Position numbers and translations under genes: made by a program. From NCBI RefSeq assembly GCF_003202035.1, contig NZ_QJKC01000012.1:1-64000 (forward strand): a stretch of DNA of 64,000 nt, in the 5' to 3' direction. The DNA is from Aquitalea magnusonii (GTDB lineage: Bacteria; Pseudomonadota; Gammaproteobacteria; Burkholderiales; Chromobacteriaceae). Shown here piece after piece: positions 49,213 through 57,340 of this stretch (positions are counted from its first letter, which is position 1; the number at the start of each line of letters is the position of its first letter). A model generated the notes under the pieces. The model saw only the letters and a program-made list of their open reading frames with translations. It was not told where the DNA came from and ran no database searches.

Positions 49213-50751
49213 ATGCATCCCAAGCACTTACCGGGCCGCTTACCGGCAACAGCGGCCTTAACCCTCCCCCGGGCAGCGCTACCGCTGCTGCTCGGCCTGG
49301 CATTGTCGGGCTGCACCCTGACGCCGCCAGCCAGTACACCGCAGCTGGTGGACGGGCAGAGCCGGCGCTATGGCAGCAGCCCACTGGCCGAACATACTGT
49401 TGCGAGCCCGCAGGCGGGCGCAGCCGGCATCACGCAGCACCTGGCGCTGGGCCAGCAATTACAACCGGAATGGTGGCAGCTGTTCCGCTCACCCGCTCTG
49501 GACCAGCTGATTAGCGAAGCGCTGCACAATAGTCCCAGCCTGGCCGCGGCGCGTGCCGCACTGCGCCAGGCCCAGGAAAATTACAATGCCGCGGCCGGCA
49601 CGCTGGAATACCCCTCGGTCAGCGGCCAGCTGGGCGGCAGCCGCCAGCGCCAGACGCTGTCCGGCAGCTCCCCCAGTGATTTCAATGTGCTGAGCGCCGG
49701 CCTCAACGTGTCCTATACGCTGGACCTGTTCGGTGCCAATCGCCAGCAATTGCAGGGACTGATGGCGGCCAGCGATTACCAGCGCTACCAGCTGGAAGCC
49801 ACCTACCAGACGCTGATTTTCAATGTGGTCACCACCGCCATCCAGGAAGCCTCGCAGCGCGCCCAGTTGCAAGCCACACGGGAAATGCTGACGGCTGCCG
49901 AACAGCAGCTGCGCATCGTGGAAAAGCAGGCCGCACTGGGGGCGGTCGCACGCAGCGGCGTGCTGTCGCAATCCACGCTGGTGGCACAGACCCGCGCCCA
50001 GCTGCCGCCACTGGAAAAAGCCCTCGACCTCACCCGCAACCAGCTGGCGGTGTATGTCGGCAAGCTGCCATCAGCAGGCGGCCTGCCGGAATTCACCCTG
50101 GACAGCCTGCATCTGCCGGCCGAGCTGCCGGTGTCGCTGCCTTCGGAACTGGTACGCCAGCGGCCGGACATCCGCGCCAGCGAAGCCTTGCTGCAACAGG
50201 CTGGCGCCCAGGTCGGCGTGGCCACCGCCAACCAGTATCCGCAAATCAGTCTGACCGGCAGCTTTACCCGCGAACGCTTGTTCCTGGGCGGCGTGACCGC
50301 AGGCAGCAGCCTGTGGAGCCTTGGGGCCAGTGTCAGCCAGTCCTTGTTTGACGGCGGCTCACTGCGCGCCAAGAAGCGTTCTGCCGAAGCCGCTTACGAA
50401 CAGGCCCAGGCCCAGTACCGGGAGACCGTGCTCAAGGGCTTCCAGAACGTGGCCGACAGCCTGCGTGCCGTCAGCGCCGATGCCAGCGCCCTGCAAGCCC
50501 AGGCCGACGCCGAGGCACAGGCACGCGAGACACTGCAGCTGACCGAGCAACGCTTCCGCCTGGGAGCGGTCAGCCAGCTCAATCTGCTGGATGCCCAGCG
50601 CACCTGGCAGCAGACCCGCATCAATCTGGTCAGCGCCAGCGCCAGCCGCTATGCCGACACCGCCGCGCTGTTCCTGGCGCTGGGTGGCGGCTGGTGGAAC
50701 CGCAGCGACGACATCGCCAACCCGACCCCTGCCGCCCAGGCCAAGCCCTGA
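49213..50751 (+). CDS. Outer-membrane factor of RND efflux system (TolC/OprM/NodT family lipoprotein)
   Basis: Outer-membrane channel component of a tripartite exporter. The 512-aa precursor has a lipoprotein signal with LSGC (Cys34) and two OEP repeats; EWWQLFRSPALDQLISEAL near 80 and VRQRPDIRASEALLQQAGA near 310 are family marks. ATG 49213 has AGGAG upstream; an earlier in-frame ATG at 49165 lacks one. It is followed by adaptor and pump genes. Confidence 0.92.
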   Translation: MHPKHLPGRLPATAALTLPRAALPLLLGLALSGCTLTPPASTPQLVDGQSRRYGSSPLAEHTVASPQAGAAGITQHLALGQQLQPEWWQLFRSPALDQLISEALHNSPSLAAARAALRQAQENYNAAAGTLEYPSVSGQLGGSRQRQTLSGSSPSDFNVLSAGLNVSYTLDLFGANRQQLQGLMAASDYQRYQLEATYQTLIFNVVTTAIQEASQRAQLQATREMLTAAEQQLRIVEKQAALGAVARSGVLSQSTLVAQTRAQLPPLEKALDLTRNQLAVYVGKLPSAGGLPEFTLDSLHLPAELPVSLPSELVRQRPDIRASEALLQQAGAQVGVATANQYPQISLTGSFTRERLFLGGVTAGSSLWSLGASVSQSLFDGGSLRAKKRSAEAAYEQAQAQYRETVLKGFQNVADSLRAVSADASALQAQADAEAQARETLQLTEQRFRLGAVSQLNLLDAQRTWQQTRINLVSASASRYADTAALFLALGGGWWNRSDDIANPTPAAQAKP

Positions 50752-50799
50752 GCGCGACTGGTAAACGACACGCAATCTAGAGAAAACAAGGAAAGCAAT

Positions 50800-51927
50800 A
50801 TGACCAAGCGAATGTTCATCATGCTGGGAGGCATAGTGCTGCTGGTAGTGGTACTGGGGCTGGGTTTCTTCATGCATATCCGCACCCTGATGGCCGCCGC
50901 ACCCAAGCCGCAAGCACAGGTGGTCAGCACCATGATCGCCAAAAAATCCAGCTGGCAGCCGCAGCTGGAATCGGTCGGTACCCTCAGTGCGGTACATGGC
51001 GTGGACGTCAGCAGTGAAGTGGCCGGCCAGGTACGCAGCGTGAACTTTCAGTCCGGCCAGGATGTGAAGGCCGGGGATGTACTGGTGCAGCTGAATGCCG
51101 ATGCCGATATCGCCCAGCAGCATGCGCTGGAAGCCGCCGCCGAACTGGCCGCCATCACGCTCAAGCGCGATCAGGCCCAGCTGGCGGTGCAAGGCGTATC
51201 CCAGGCCCAGGTGGATAACGATGCCGCCGACCTGAAAAGCAAGAAAGCACAAGTGGCGCAGCAGGCTGCCCTGGTGGCCAAGAAAACCATTCGTGCGCCG
51301 TTTGCCGGCCGCGTGGGGATCAGCAGCGTCAATCCCGGCCAGTACCTGAATGCCGGCGACAAGATCGTCACCCTGCAGCAGATCGACCCCATCCATATCG
51401 ACTTCAATCTGCCGCAAAGCCAGCTGGCTGCGGTCAGCGTCGGCCAGAAAGTGGTGATCAAGACCGACGGCACCGCCGACAAGACCTTTAACGGCAGTGT
51501 CAACGCCATCAACCCCAAGATCGACACCAATACCCGCAATGTGCAGGTGCAGGCACTGATCGCCAATCCTGGCCGCAGGCTGCTGCCCGGCATGTTTGCC
51601 AGCGCCAGCCTGGACACCGGCAAGCAACAGGCCTACCTCACCCTGCCGCAGACTGCCATTACCTATAACGCTTACGGTTCCACCGTGTTCGTGGTGGTAG
51701 CGGCCGGCAAGGAGGCATCGGCAGCGGCAGGCAGCCTGGTGGCCAAGCAGGTGTTCGTGCAGACCGGGCCGACCCGTGGCGACCAGGTGGCCATTCTCAG
51801 CGGTGTGAAAGAAGGTGACCAGGTCGTCACCTCAGGTCAGGTCAAGCTGAAAAACGGCATTGCCGTTGCCATCAACAACAGCGTACAGCCGGCCAACAAC
51901 CCCAATCCGACTCCGCAGGAACAGTAA
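50800..51927 (+). CDS. RND efflux periplasmic adaptor (MFP/HlyD family)
   Basis: A 375-aa membrane fusion protein with an N-terminal membrane anchor (about 6-24, IMLGGIVLLVVVLGLGFF), a split lipoyl domain (VDVSSEVAGQVRSVNFQSGQ and ...IRAPFAGRVGISSVNPGQY), a helical hairpin and beta-barrel domains. It resembles MexH-type adaptors. It starts 48 bases after the channel gene with AAGGAA upstream. Confidence 0.93.
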   Translation: MTKRMFIMLGGIVLLVVVLGLGFFMHIRTLMAAAPKPQAQVVSTMIAKKSSWQPQLESVGTLSAVHGVDVSSEVAGQVRSVNFQSGQDVKAGDVLVQLNADADIAQQHALEAAAELAAITLKRDQAQLAVQGVSQAQVDNDAADLKSKKAQVAQQAALVAKKTIRAPFAGRVGISSVNPGQYLNAGDKIVTLQQIDPIHIDFNLPQSQLAAVSVGQKVVIKTDGTADKTFNGSVNAINPKIDTNTRNVQVQALIANPGRRLLPGMFASASLDTGKQQAYLTLPQTAITYNAYGSTVFVVVAAGKEASAAAGSLVAKQVFVQTGPTRGDQVAILSGVKEGDQVVTSGQVKLKNGIAVAINNSVQPANNPNPTPQEQ

Positions 51928-51936
51928 GGGCCCGCC

Positions 51937-54900
51937 ATGAAATTTACCGATATCTTCATCCGGAGACCGGTGCTGGCCACCACCATCAGCTTGCTGCTGG
52001 TGGTGCTGGGCTTGCGCTCGCTGTTTGGCCTGCCGGTCAACCAGTATCCGCAAACCCAGAATGCCGTGGTCACCATTTCCACCACTTATTATGGTGCGGA
52101 TGCCAAAACCATTGCCGGCTTCATTACCCAGCCGCTGGAAGGTGCCATTGCCCAGGCCCAGGGCATTGACTACATGTCCTCCACCAGCAATAGCGGGGTG
52201 TCCACCATCACCGCCAACCTGCGCCTGAACTACGATGCCAACCGGGCGCTGACCGAGATCAACACCCAGGTCAACTCGGTGAAAAACCAGCTGCCCGCCC
52301 AGGCGCAGCAGCCGGTGCTGACGGTGCAGACCGGCCAGACCACCGACGCCATGTATCTTGGCTTTTACAGCAAGACCCTGGCCAACAACTCGGTCACCGA
52401 CTTTCTGAACCGGGTGGTCAAGCCCAAGCTGGATGCGATTCCGGGGGTGCAAACCGCCGAATTGCTGGGTGCGCGCCAGTTCGCCCTGCGCGCCTGGCTG
52501 GACGCCAACAAGATGGCGGCCCATGGCGTTTCCGCCACCGATGTCAGCAATGCCCTGGCTGCCAATAACGTACTGGCCGCCGTGGGCAAGACCAAGGGGC
52601 AGATGGTCAGCATCCCGCTGACCGCCGCCACCGACCTGCACAGCGTGGAAGAATTCAAGAAACTGGCAGTCAAGCAAAGTGGCGATGCCATCGTGCGGCT
52701 GCAGGACATCGCCACGGTGACGCTGGGCTCGGAAAACTACGACTTCAATGTTGCCTTCAGCGGTGAACGCTCGGTATTCATCGGTATCAAGGTGGCACCG
52801 GAGGCCAATATCCTGGACGTGGCCAAGAGCGTGCGCACCGCCTTTCCCGCCATCCAGCAGCAATTGCCGTCCGGCCTGACCGGCCAGATCGTCTACGACT
52901 CCACCGACTTCATCAACACCTCGATTCATGAAGTGGTGAAGACGCTGCTGGAAGCGCTGGTGATCGTGACCGTGGTGATCTTCCTGTTCCTCGGCAGCTT
53001 CCGCGCCGTGCTGGTACCGGTGATTGCCATGCCGCTGTCCTTGATCGGCACTTTCTTCATGATGCTGGTGCTGGGCTACTCCATCAACCTGCTGACCCTG
53101 CTGGCGCTGGTGCTGGCCATTGGCCTGGTGGTGGACGATGCCATCATCGTGGTGGAAAACGTCGACCGTCACATGAAGGAAGGCAAGACTCCCCTCGACG
53201 CGGCCATCATCGCCGCGCGCGAGCTGGGCAGCCCGATTCTGGCGATGACCGTGGTGCTGGTGGCGGTGTATGTGCCCATCGGCTTTCAGGGTGGCCTGAC
53301 CGGTGCGCTGTTTACCGAGTTTGCCTTTACCCTGGCCTCGGCCGTCACCGTCTCCGGTGTGGTGGCACTGACCCTGTCGCCGATGATGTGCTCGCGCTTC
53401 TTCCGCCCCGAGCAGGATGAGGGACGGCTGGTCAAGGCCATCGACCACACCTTCGAGAAAGTGCAAAACGGCTACCGCCGCCTGCTGCACAGCCTGCTGG
53501 AAACCTGGCAGGTGCTGGTGGTGATGGCGGTCATCATGCTGGCGCTGCTGGGGGTGATGACCAAGATGTCACAATCCGAATTGGCTCCGGAAGAAGACCA
53601 GGGCATCGTGCTGGGCCAGATTGTGGGCGCACCGACAGCCACCGCCGACCAGATGCAGACTTATGCGCAGCAGATGTATGCCATCAGCAAGGCCATGCCG
53701 GAATACGAGCAGATGTTCCAGATTACCGGCACACCGACCGTCAATGCCGGTATTGGCGGCATTCTGCTCAAACCGTGGGAAGACCGCACGCGCAGTGCCA
53801 AGCAAATCCAGCAGGACCTGCAAGATCGCTGGAACAAGATTGCCGGCGTGCGGGTAGCGGCCTTCCAGTTCCCGCCCTTGCCCGGCTCGTCCGGCCTGCC
53901 GGTGCAGTTTGTCATCAAGACCACCGAGCCCTTCGAAAACCTCAACGAGGTATCGCAACAGCTGCTGGACAAGGCGCGCAGCTCCGGCAAGTTCTACTTT
54001 GCCGACGTGGACCTGAAAATCGATGCACCGCAAACCACCGTGGTCATCGACCGTGACAAGGCCACCGCCATGGGCATGACCCAGCAGGATGTCGCCAATG
54101 CGATGAGTGCAGCCATGGGGGGCGGCTACGTCAATTACTTCTCCATCGACGGCCGCTCTTACAAGGTGATCCCGCAATTGCTGCAAAAGGACAGACAAAA
54201 CCCCTCGCAGCTGCTGGACTACCAGGTACGCACGCCCAATGCCGGCATGATCGCCCTGTCCACCATCGCCAAGCTGAAAACCGAAGTGGTGCCGGAATCC
54301 ATCACCCGTTTCCAGCAACAAAACTCGGCCACGCTGTCCGGGGTATCCGGTCAGGCGCAGGGTGAGGTGCTGAAATACCTGGAAGACACCTTGAAGGAAA
54401 TCGCGCCCAGCGGTTATACCGTCGATTACGCCGGTCCTTCACGCCAGTTCAGCCAGGAATCCGGCGGCTTTGCCCTGACCATGCTGTTTGCCGTCATCAT
54501 CGTGTTCCTGACGCTGGCGGCGCTGTTCGAAAGCTTCCGCGACCCGGTGGTGATCCTGGTCTCGGTGCCGCTGGCCTTGTTCGGTGCGATGATCTTCATC
54601 TTCCTCGGCTTCTCCTCCATCAATATCTACACCGAGGTGGGCCTGGTGACGCTGATGGGCCTGATCAGCAAGCACGGCATCCTGATCGTGGAAGTGGCCA
54701 ACGACTTGCGCAGCAAGGGTGCCAGCAAGCTGGATGCCATTGTCGGCGCGGCAGAAATCCGGCTGCGTCCCATCCTGATGACCACCGCGGCCATGGTCTT
54801 TGGTGTCATCCCGCTGGTGATTGCCTCTGGTGCCGGTGCCGCCGGCCGCCATGCCATGGGCCTGGTGATCTTCACCGGCCTGTCCATCGGCACGCTGTTC

Positions 54901-54993
54901 ACCCTGTTCGTGGTGCCGGCCATGTATATGGCACTGGCGTCGGAACATCACGGCGAACCTGCTGCAGCCGCCAAGACGGAAAGCGCCGGTTAA
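51937..54993 (+). CDS. RND multidrug efflux pump (HAE1 family)
   Basis: Proton-driven inner-membrane pump of 1018 aa with twelve membrane segments and two large periplasmic loops. It begins KFTDIFIRRPVLATTISLLL; the TM4 motif with the proton-relay aspartates is AIGLVVDDAIIVVENV near 400, and the second half repeats the fold (LVTLMGLISKHGILIVEVAN near 910). It lies 9 bases after the adaptor gene. It is close in type to MexI-like pumps; substrates are unknown. Confidence 0.95.
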   Translation: MKFTDIFIRRPVLATTISLLLVVLGLRSLFGLPVNQYPQTQNAVVTISTTYYGADAKTIAGFITQPLEGAIAQAQGIDYMSSTSNSGVSTITANLRLNYDANRALTEINTQVNSVKNQLPAQAQQPVLTVQTGQTTDAMYLGFYSKTLANNSVTDFLNRVVKPKLDAIPGVQTAELLGARQFALRAWLDANKMAAHGVSATDVSNALAANNVLAAVGKTKGQMVSIPLTAATDLHSVEEFKKLAVKQSGDAIVRLQDIATVTLGSENYDFNVAFSGERSVFIGIKVAPEANILDVAKSVRTAFPAIQQQLPSGLTGQIVYDSTDFINTSIHEVVKTLLEALVIVTVVIFLFLGSFRAVLVPVIAMPLSLIGTFFMMLVLGYSINLLTLLALVLAIGLVVDDAIIVVENVDRHMKEGKTPLDAAIIAARELGSPILAMTVVLVAVYVPIGFQGGLTGALFTEFAFTLASAVTVSGVVALTLSPMMCSRFFRPEQDEGRLVKAIDHTFEKVQNGYRRLLHSLLETWQVLVVMAVIMLALLGVMTKMSQSELAPEEDQGIVLGQIVGAPTATADQMQTYAQQMYAISKAMPEYEQMFQITGTPTVNAGIGGILLKPWEDRTRSAKQIQQDLQDRWNKIAGVRVAAFQFPPLPGSSGLPVQFVIKTTEPFENLNEVSQQLLDKARSSGKFYFADVDLKIDAPQTTVVIDRDKATAMGMTQQDVANAMSAAMGGGYVNYFSIDGRSYKVIPQLLQKDRQNPSQLLDYQVRTPNAGMIALSTIAKLKTEVVPESITRFQQQNSATLSGVSGQAQGEVLKYLEDTLKEIAPSGYTVDYAGPSRQFSQESGGFALTMLFAVIIVFLTLAALFESFRDPVVILVSVPLALFGAMIFIFLGFSSINIYTEVGLVTLMGLISKHGILIVEVANDLRSKGASKLDAIVGAAEIRLRPILMTTAAMVFGVIPLVIASGAGAAGRHAMGLVIFTGLSIGTLFTLFVVPAMYMALASEHHGEPAAAAKTESAG

Positions 54994-55012
54994 ACAGCAG
55001 CCCCTCCCACAC

Positions 55013-55037
55013 AAGCCCGGCCCCGCCGGGCTTTTTT
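55013..55037 (+). terminator. Terminator of the RND efflux operon
   Basis: 8-bp stem AAGCCCGG / CCGGGCTT with a 5-base loop and six Ts, 19 bases after the pump stop codon. Confidence 0.9.
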
Positions 55038-55085
55038 CATGGCATCCGGCAAAGAGTGCGGCTTTCTTGACCTAGACGAAAACTT

Positions 55086-55151
55086 TGCCTGCATTTGCCC
55101 ACTAAGCTGACGGCAAATGCAGGCACAGGACGCGCCATGCTGCACATGGCG
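55086..55151. repeat. Two consecutive perfect inverted repeats
   Basis: TGCCTGCATTTGCC (55086-55099) and GGCAAATGCAGGCA (55112-55125) are perfect 14-base arms around a 12-base spacer. Directly after it, CGCCATG (55133-55139) and CATGGCG (55145-55151) flank a 5-base loop. Neither is followed by a T-run, so these are not typical terminators. They lie 104-169 bases upstream of the small cysteine protein gene and may be an operator and leader structure. Confidence 0.75.
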
Positions 55152-55254
55152 TCATGCGAACACCGCACGCATCGACCAGCGACACCCTACCGGGAGCCCG
55201 GCCCTGTGACTGTTTTCCATCTTTGCATGACATCCCCCAACAGGAGATAAGACA

Positions 55255-55479
55255 ATGGACAAGGCAATCAAGGCAGCCATGGAAGGTCTGCTGCGCGTGG
55301 CCACCGGTGAAACCCAGCATATCCGCCGTGCCAACTGCCCGGTGAACGGCTCGGAAGACCGCCAGGATGACTGCCCGGCCTGCCAGGCCATCCAGCGGGC
55401 AGAAAAGCTGCTCAAACCTCAATGGGCGGACAAGGCGCAAGTGCTGGAAACCGTGATCCGCCGCCTGGATATCGGCTGA
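55255..55479 (+). CDS. Small cysteine-containing protein of unknown function
   Basis: A 74-aa soluble protein that I do not recognise. AGGAG 8 bases before ATG 55255 and a terminator after the stop support it as a real gene. It has three Cys, at 28, 40 and 43, in the pattern C-x11-C-P-x-C, with acidic and polar residues between (NGSEDRQDDC), and amphipathic helices on both sides. The arrangement could bind a metal such as zinc or an Fe-S cluster, or form a redox disulfide. It is a single-gene unit preceded by large inverted repeats. Confidence 0.75.
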   Translation: MDKAIKAAMEGLLRVATGETQHIRRANCPVNGSEDRQDDCPACQAIQRAEKLLKPQWADKAQVLETVIRRLDIG

Positions 55480-55502
55480 GCCAGCCACACCCGGCATGCA
55501 AC

Positions 55503-55533
55503 AGGGGCTGTCCCATAGCGGGACAGCCCCTTT
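55503..55533 (+). terminator. Terminator after the small cysteine protein gene
   Basis: Perfect 12-bp stem AGGGGCTGTCCC / GGGACAGCCCCT with a short loop, followed by TTTCATTT, 23 bases after the stop codon. Confidence 0.85.
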
Positions 55534-55657
55534 CATTTGGCCAGCAGCAGGCGCGACACAACCCCAGCAGCGCATCCCCAGCGGCCACGCAGCGCTGAGA
55601 TGACACAGGGTCAACTTTGCACCCTGCCTCACTCGCCGGCGCAACCATGCACAGGGG

Positions 55658-55762
55658 CTAAGGCAGTGCCTTGCGCTCCTCCTCATGTTCGCCCCACAAG
55701 GCATTCAGAATGCCCAGCGACACGGCAAAGCCGATACCCAATACCCATGCGAAATACCACAT
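55658..55762 (-). CDS. cydX: Cytochrome bd oxidase small subunit CydX
   Basis: A 34-aa single-span peptide, MWYFAWVLGIGFAVSLGILN followed by ALWGEHEEERKALP. The MWYFAW beginning, single membrane helix and charged tail are the marks of CydX, which stabilises the haems of cytochrome bd. AGGGAG fits the second of two consecutive ATGs (55762). The start overlaps the stop of the upstream NifX-like gene, so translation is coupled. Confidence 0.93.
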   Translation of the reverse strand: MWYFAWVLGIGFAVSLGILNALWGEHEEERKALP

Positions 55763-56133
55763 CATGTTCTCCCTGTAATTGATTGACAGCGGCCCTTGCC
55801 CGGCTGGCAGGGGGTGGCGCGGCGACCGGCCAGCCACTGGCGGGCCGCCGCCTGCGGCTCGCTTTCCGTGGTGAGTGACAGCGTGATGCCCAGCTGCTGC
55901 AGCCGCTGCGCCAGCGCCTGCCCGGCACTGGCTGCCAGCAGGACATCCACCCCGCGCAGCGGATGATCCGCCAGATCGCCGCCCTGGCACAGCAGCTGCG
56001 CCGGACTCAGCAACAGGCTGCGGCAACTGCCATCGGCACTATCCAGCAGCCAGAAATGCGCGCACTTGCCGGCATGAGGGCTGACCGTGCGCCGGTTCTG
56101 GCTGGCAATGGCAATCTTGATCTCAGTAGGCAC
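55762..56133 (-). CDS. NifX/NifB-type dinitrogenase iron-molybdenum cofactor domain protein
   Basis: A 123-aa protein with the fold of the NifX/NifB C-terminal family: IKIAIASQNRRTVSPHAGKC at the start, HFWLLD, then HPLRGVDVLLAASAGQALAQRL and a final AARQWLAGR. Such proteins bind iron-sulfur or molybdenum-iron clusters or precursors. The GTG at 56133 lies over the end of cydB (stop 56123-56125) with GGGAG 10 bases upstream; an ATG at 56154 is a less likely start. It sits between cydB and cydX and overlaps both, so its job is presumably tied to the oxidase; no such role is established to my knowledge. Confidence 0.8.
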   Translation of the reverse strand: MPTEIKIAIASQNRRTVSPHAGKCAHFWLLDSADGSCRSLLLSPAQLLCQGGDLADHPLRGVDVLLAASAGQALAQRLQQLGITLSLTTESEPQAAARQWLAGRRATPCQPGKGRCQSITGRT

Positions 56134-57262
56134 TGTGATTGTTCTCCCGCACATAGGCGGCGGTCACCTTGCCGCCCATCACCTTGTAGGCCCAGCGGGT
56201 GTACAGGATGATCAAGGGCATGAAAATCAGCGTGGCCACCAGCATCAATTCCAGCGTGAGCTGGCTGGACACGCTGTCCCACACCGTCAGGCTGGAGGCC
56301 GGGTTGCTGGACGAGGGCATCACGAAGGGGAACATGCTGATGCCGGCGGTGCCGATGACCCCGGCCAGTCCCACGGCTGAGGCCCAGAAAGCGGCAAAAC
56401 TGCGGCCACCACGCAAGAGCAGCATGGCGGCGATGCCGGCCAGATAGGCGCTCAGCGGCAGCAGCATGGTGAGCGGCCAGCGCTGGTAATTGCCCAGCCA
56501 GGCTCCGGCGACGCGGCTGACGGTTTTGGCCAGCGGGTCGGGCAGCGCATCCGGCTGCACTGCCGAGCTGATCACATAGCCATCAATACCCAGCGCCAGC
56601 CAGATGCCGGCCAGGGTAAATCCGCCCAGCCACAGTAGGCCGCTTGCCATCACCCAGCGTTGTGCGCGCCGCTGGATGTCGCCCTCGGTACGGTGCACCA
56701 GATACACCCCGCCGTGAAAGGTGATCATGGCGCTGGACACCACCCCGCACAGCAGGGCAAACGGATTGAGCAGGCCCCAGAAGCTGCCGTCGTAGGTGGA
56801 GAGCAGATTGTTGTCGAAATGAAAGGGCACGCCTTGCAGCAAATTGCCAAAGGCCACGCCAAAAATCAGCGGCGGTACCGTTCCGCCGACAAACAGGCCC
56901 CAGTCCCATACCGAACGCCAGGTGGGGTTGTCTATCTTGCTGCGGTAGTCAAAGCCCACCGGGCGGAAAAACAGCGCCCACAACACCAGCAGCATGGCCC
57001 AGTAAAAACCGGAAAACGCCGTGGCATACACCAGCGGCCAGGCGGCAAAAATGGCGCCGCCACCGGTGATGAACCACACCTGGTTGCCATCCCAGTGCGG
57101 GCCGACGGTGTTGATCACCACCCGCCGTTCGGTATCATCCTTGCCGACAAAGGGCAACAGCGTGCCCACACCCATATCGTGACCATCCATGATGGCAAAA
57201 CCGACCAGCAAGACGCCGACCAGCAGCCACCAGATCACCTTCAAACTTGCATAATCCAGCAT
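56123..57262 (-). CDS. cydB: Cytochrome bd ubiquinol oxidase subunit II
   Basis: A 379-aa membrane subunit with about eight hydrophobic segments, starting DYASLKVIWWLLVGVLLVGF. Typical CydB stretches are DGHDMGVGTLLPFVG, GPHWDGNQVWFITGGGAIFAAWP (split here for length around residue 50-75) and FRPVGFDYRSK near 100. It follows cydA after a 78-base gap. Confidence 0.96.
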   Translation of the reverse strand: MLDYASLKVIWWLLVGVLLVGFAIMDGHDMGVGTLLPFVGKDDTERRVVINTVGPHWDGNQVWFITGGGAIFAAWPLVYATAFSGFYWAMLLVLWALFFRPVGFDYRSKIDNPTWRSVWDWGLFVGGTVPPLIFGVAFGNLLQGVPFHFDNNLLSTYDGSFWGLLNPFALLCGVVSSAMITFHGGVYLVHRTEGDIQRRAQRWVMASGLLWLGGFTLAGIWLALGIDGYVISSAVQPDALPDPLAKTVSRVAGAWLGNYQRWPLTMLLPLSAYLAGIAAMLLLRGGRSFAAFWASAVGLAGVIGTAGISMFPFVMPSSSNPASSLTVWDSVSSQLTLELMLVATLIFMPLIILYTRWAYKVMGGKVTAAYVRENNHSAY

Positions 57263-57340
57263 GATTATTCCTTCGTACTGCGCACAAAACAGTGCAACAT
57301 CCCTGGTGCGATACAGCCGCAGAGGTGTTGCCAGCCAATA

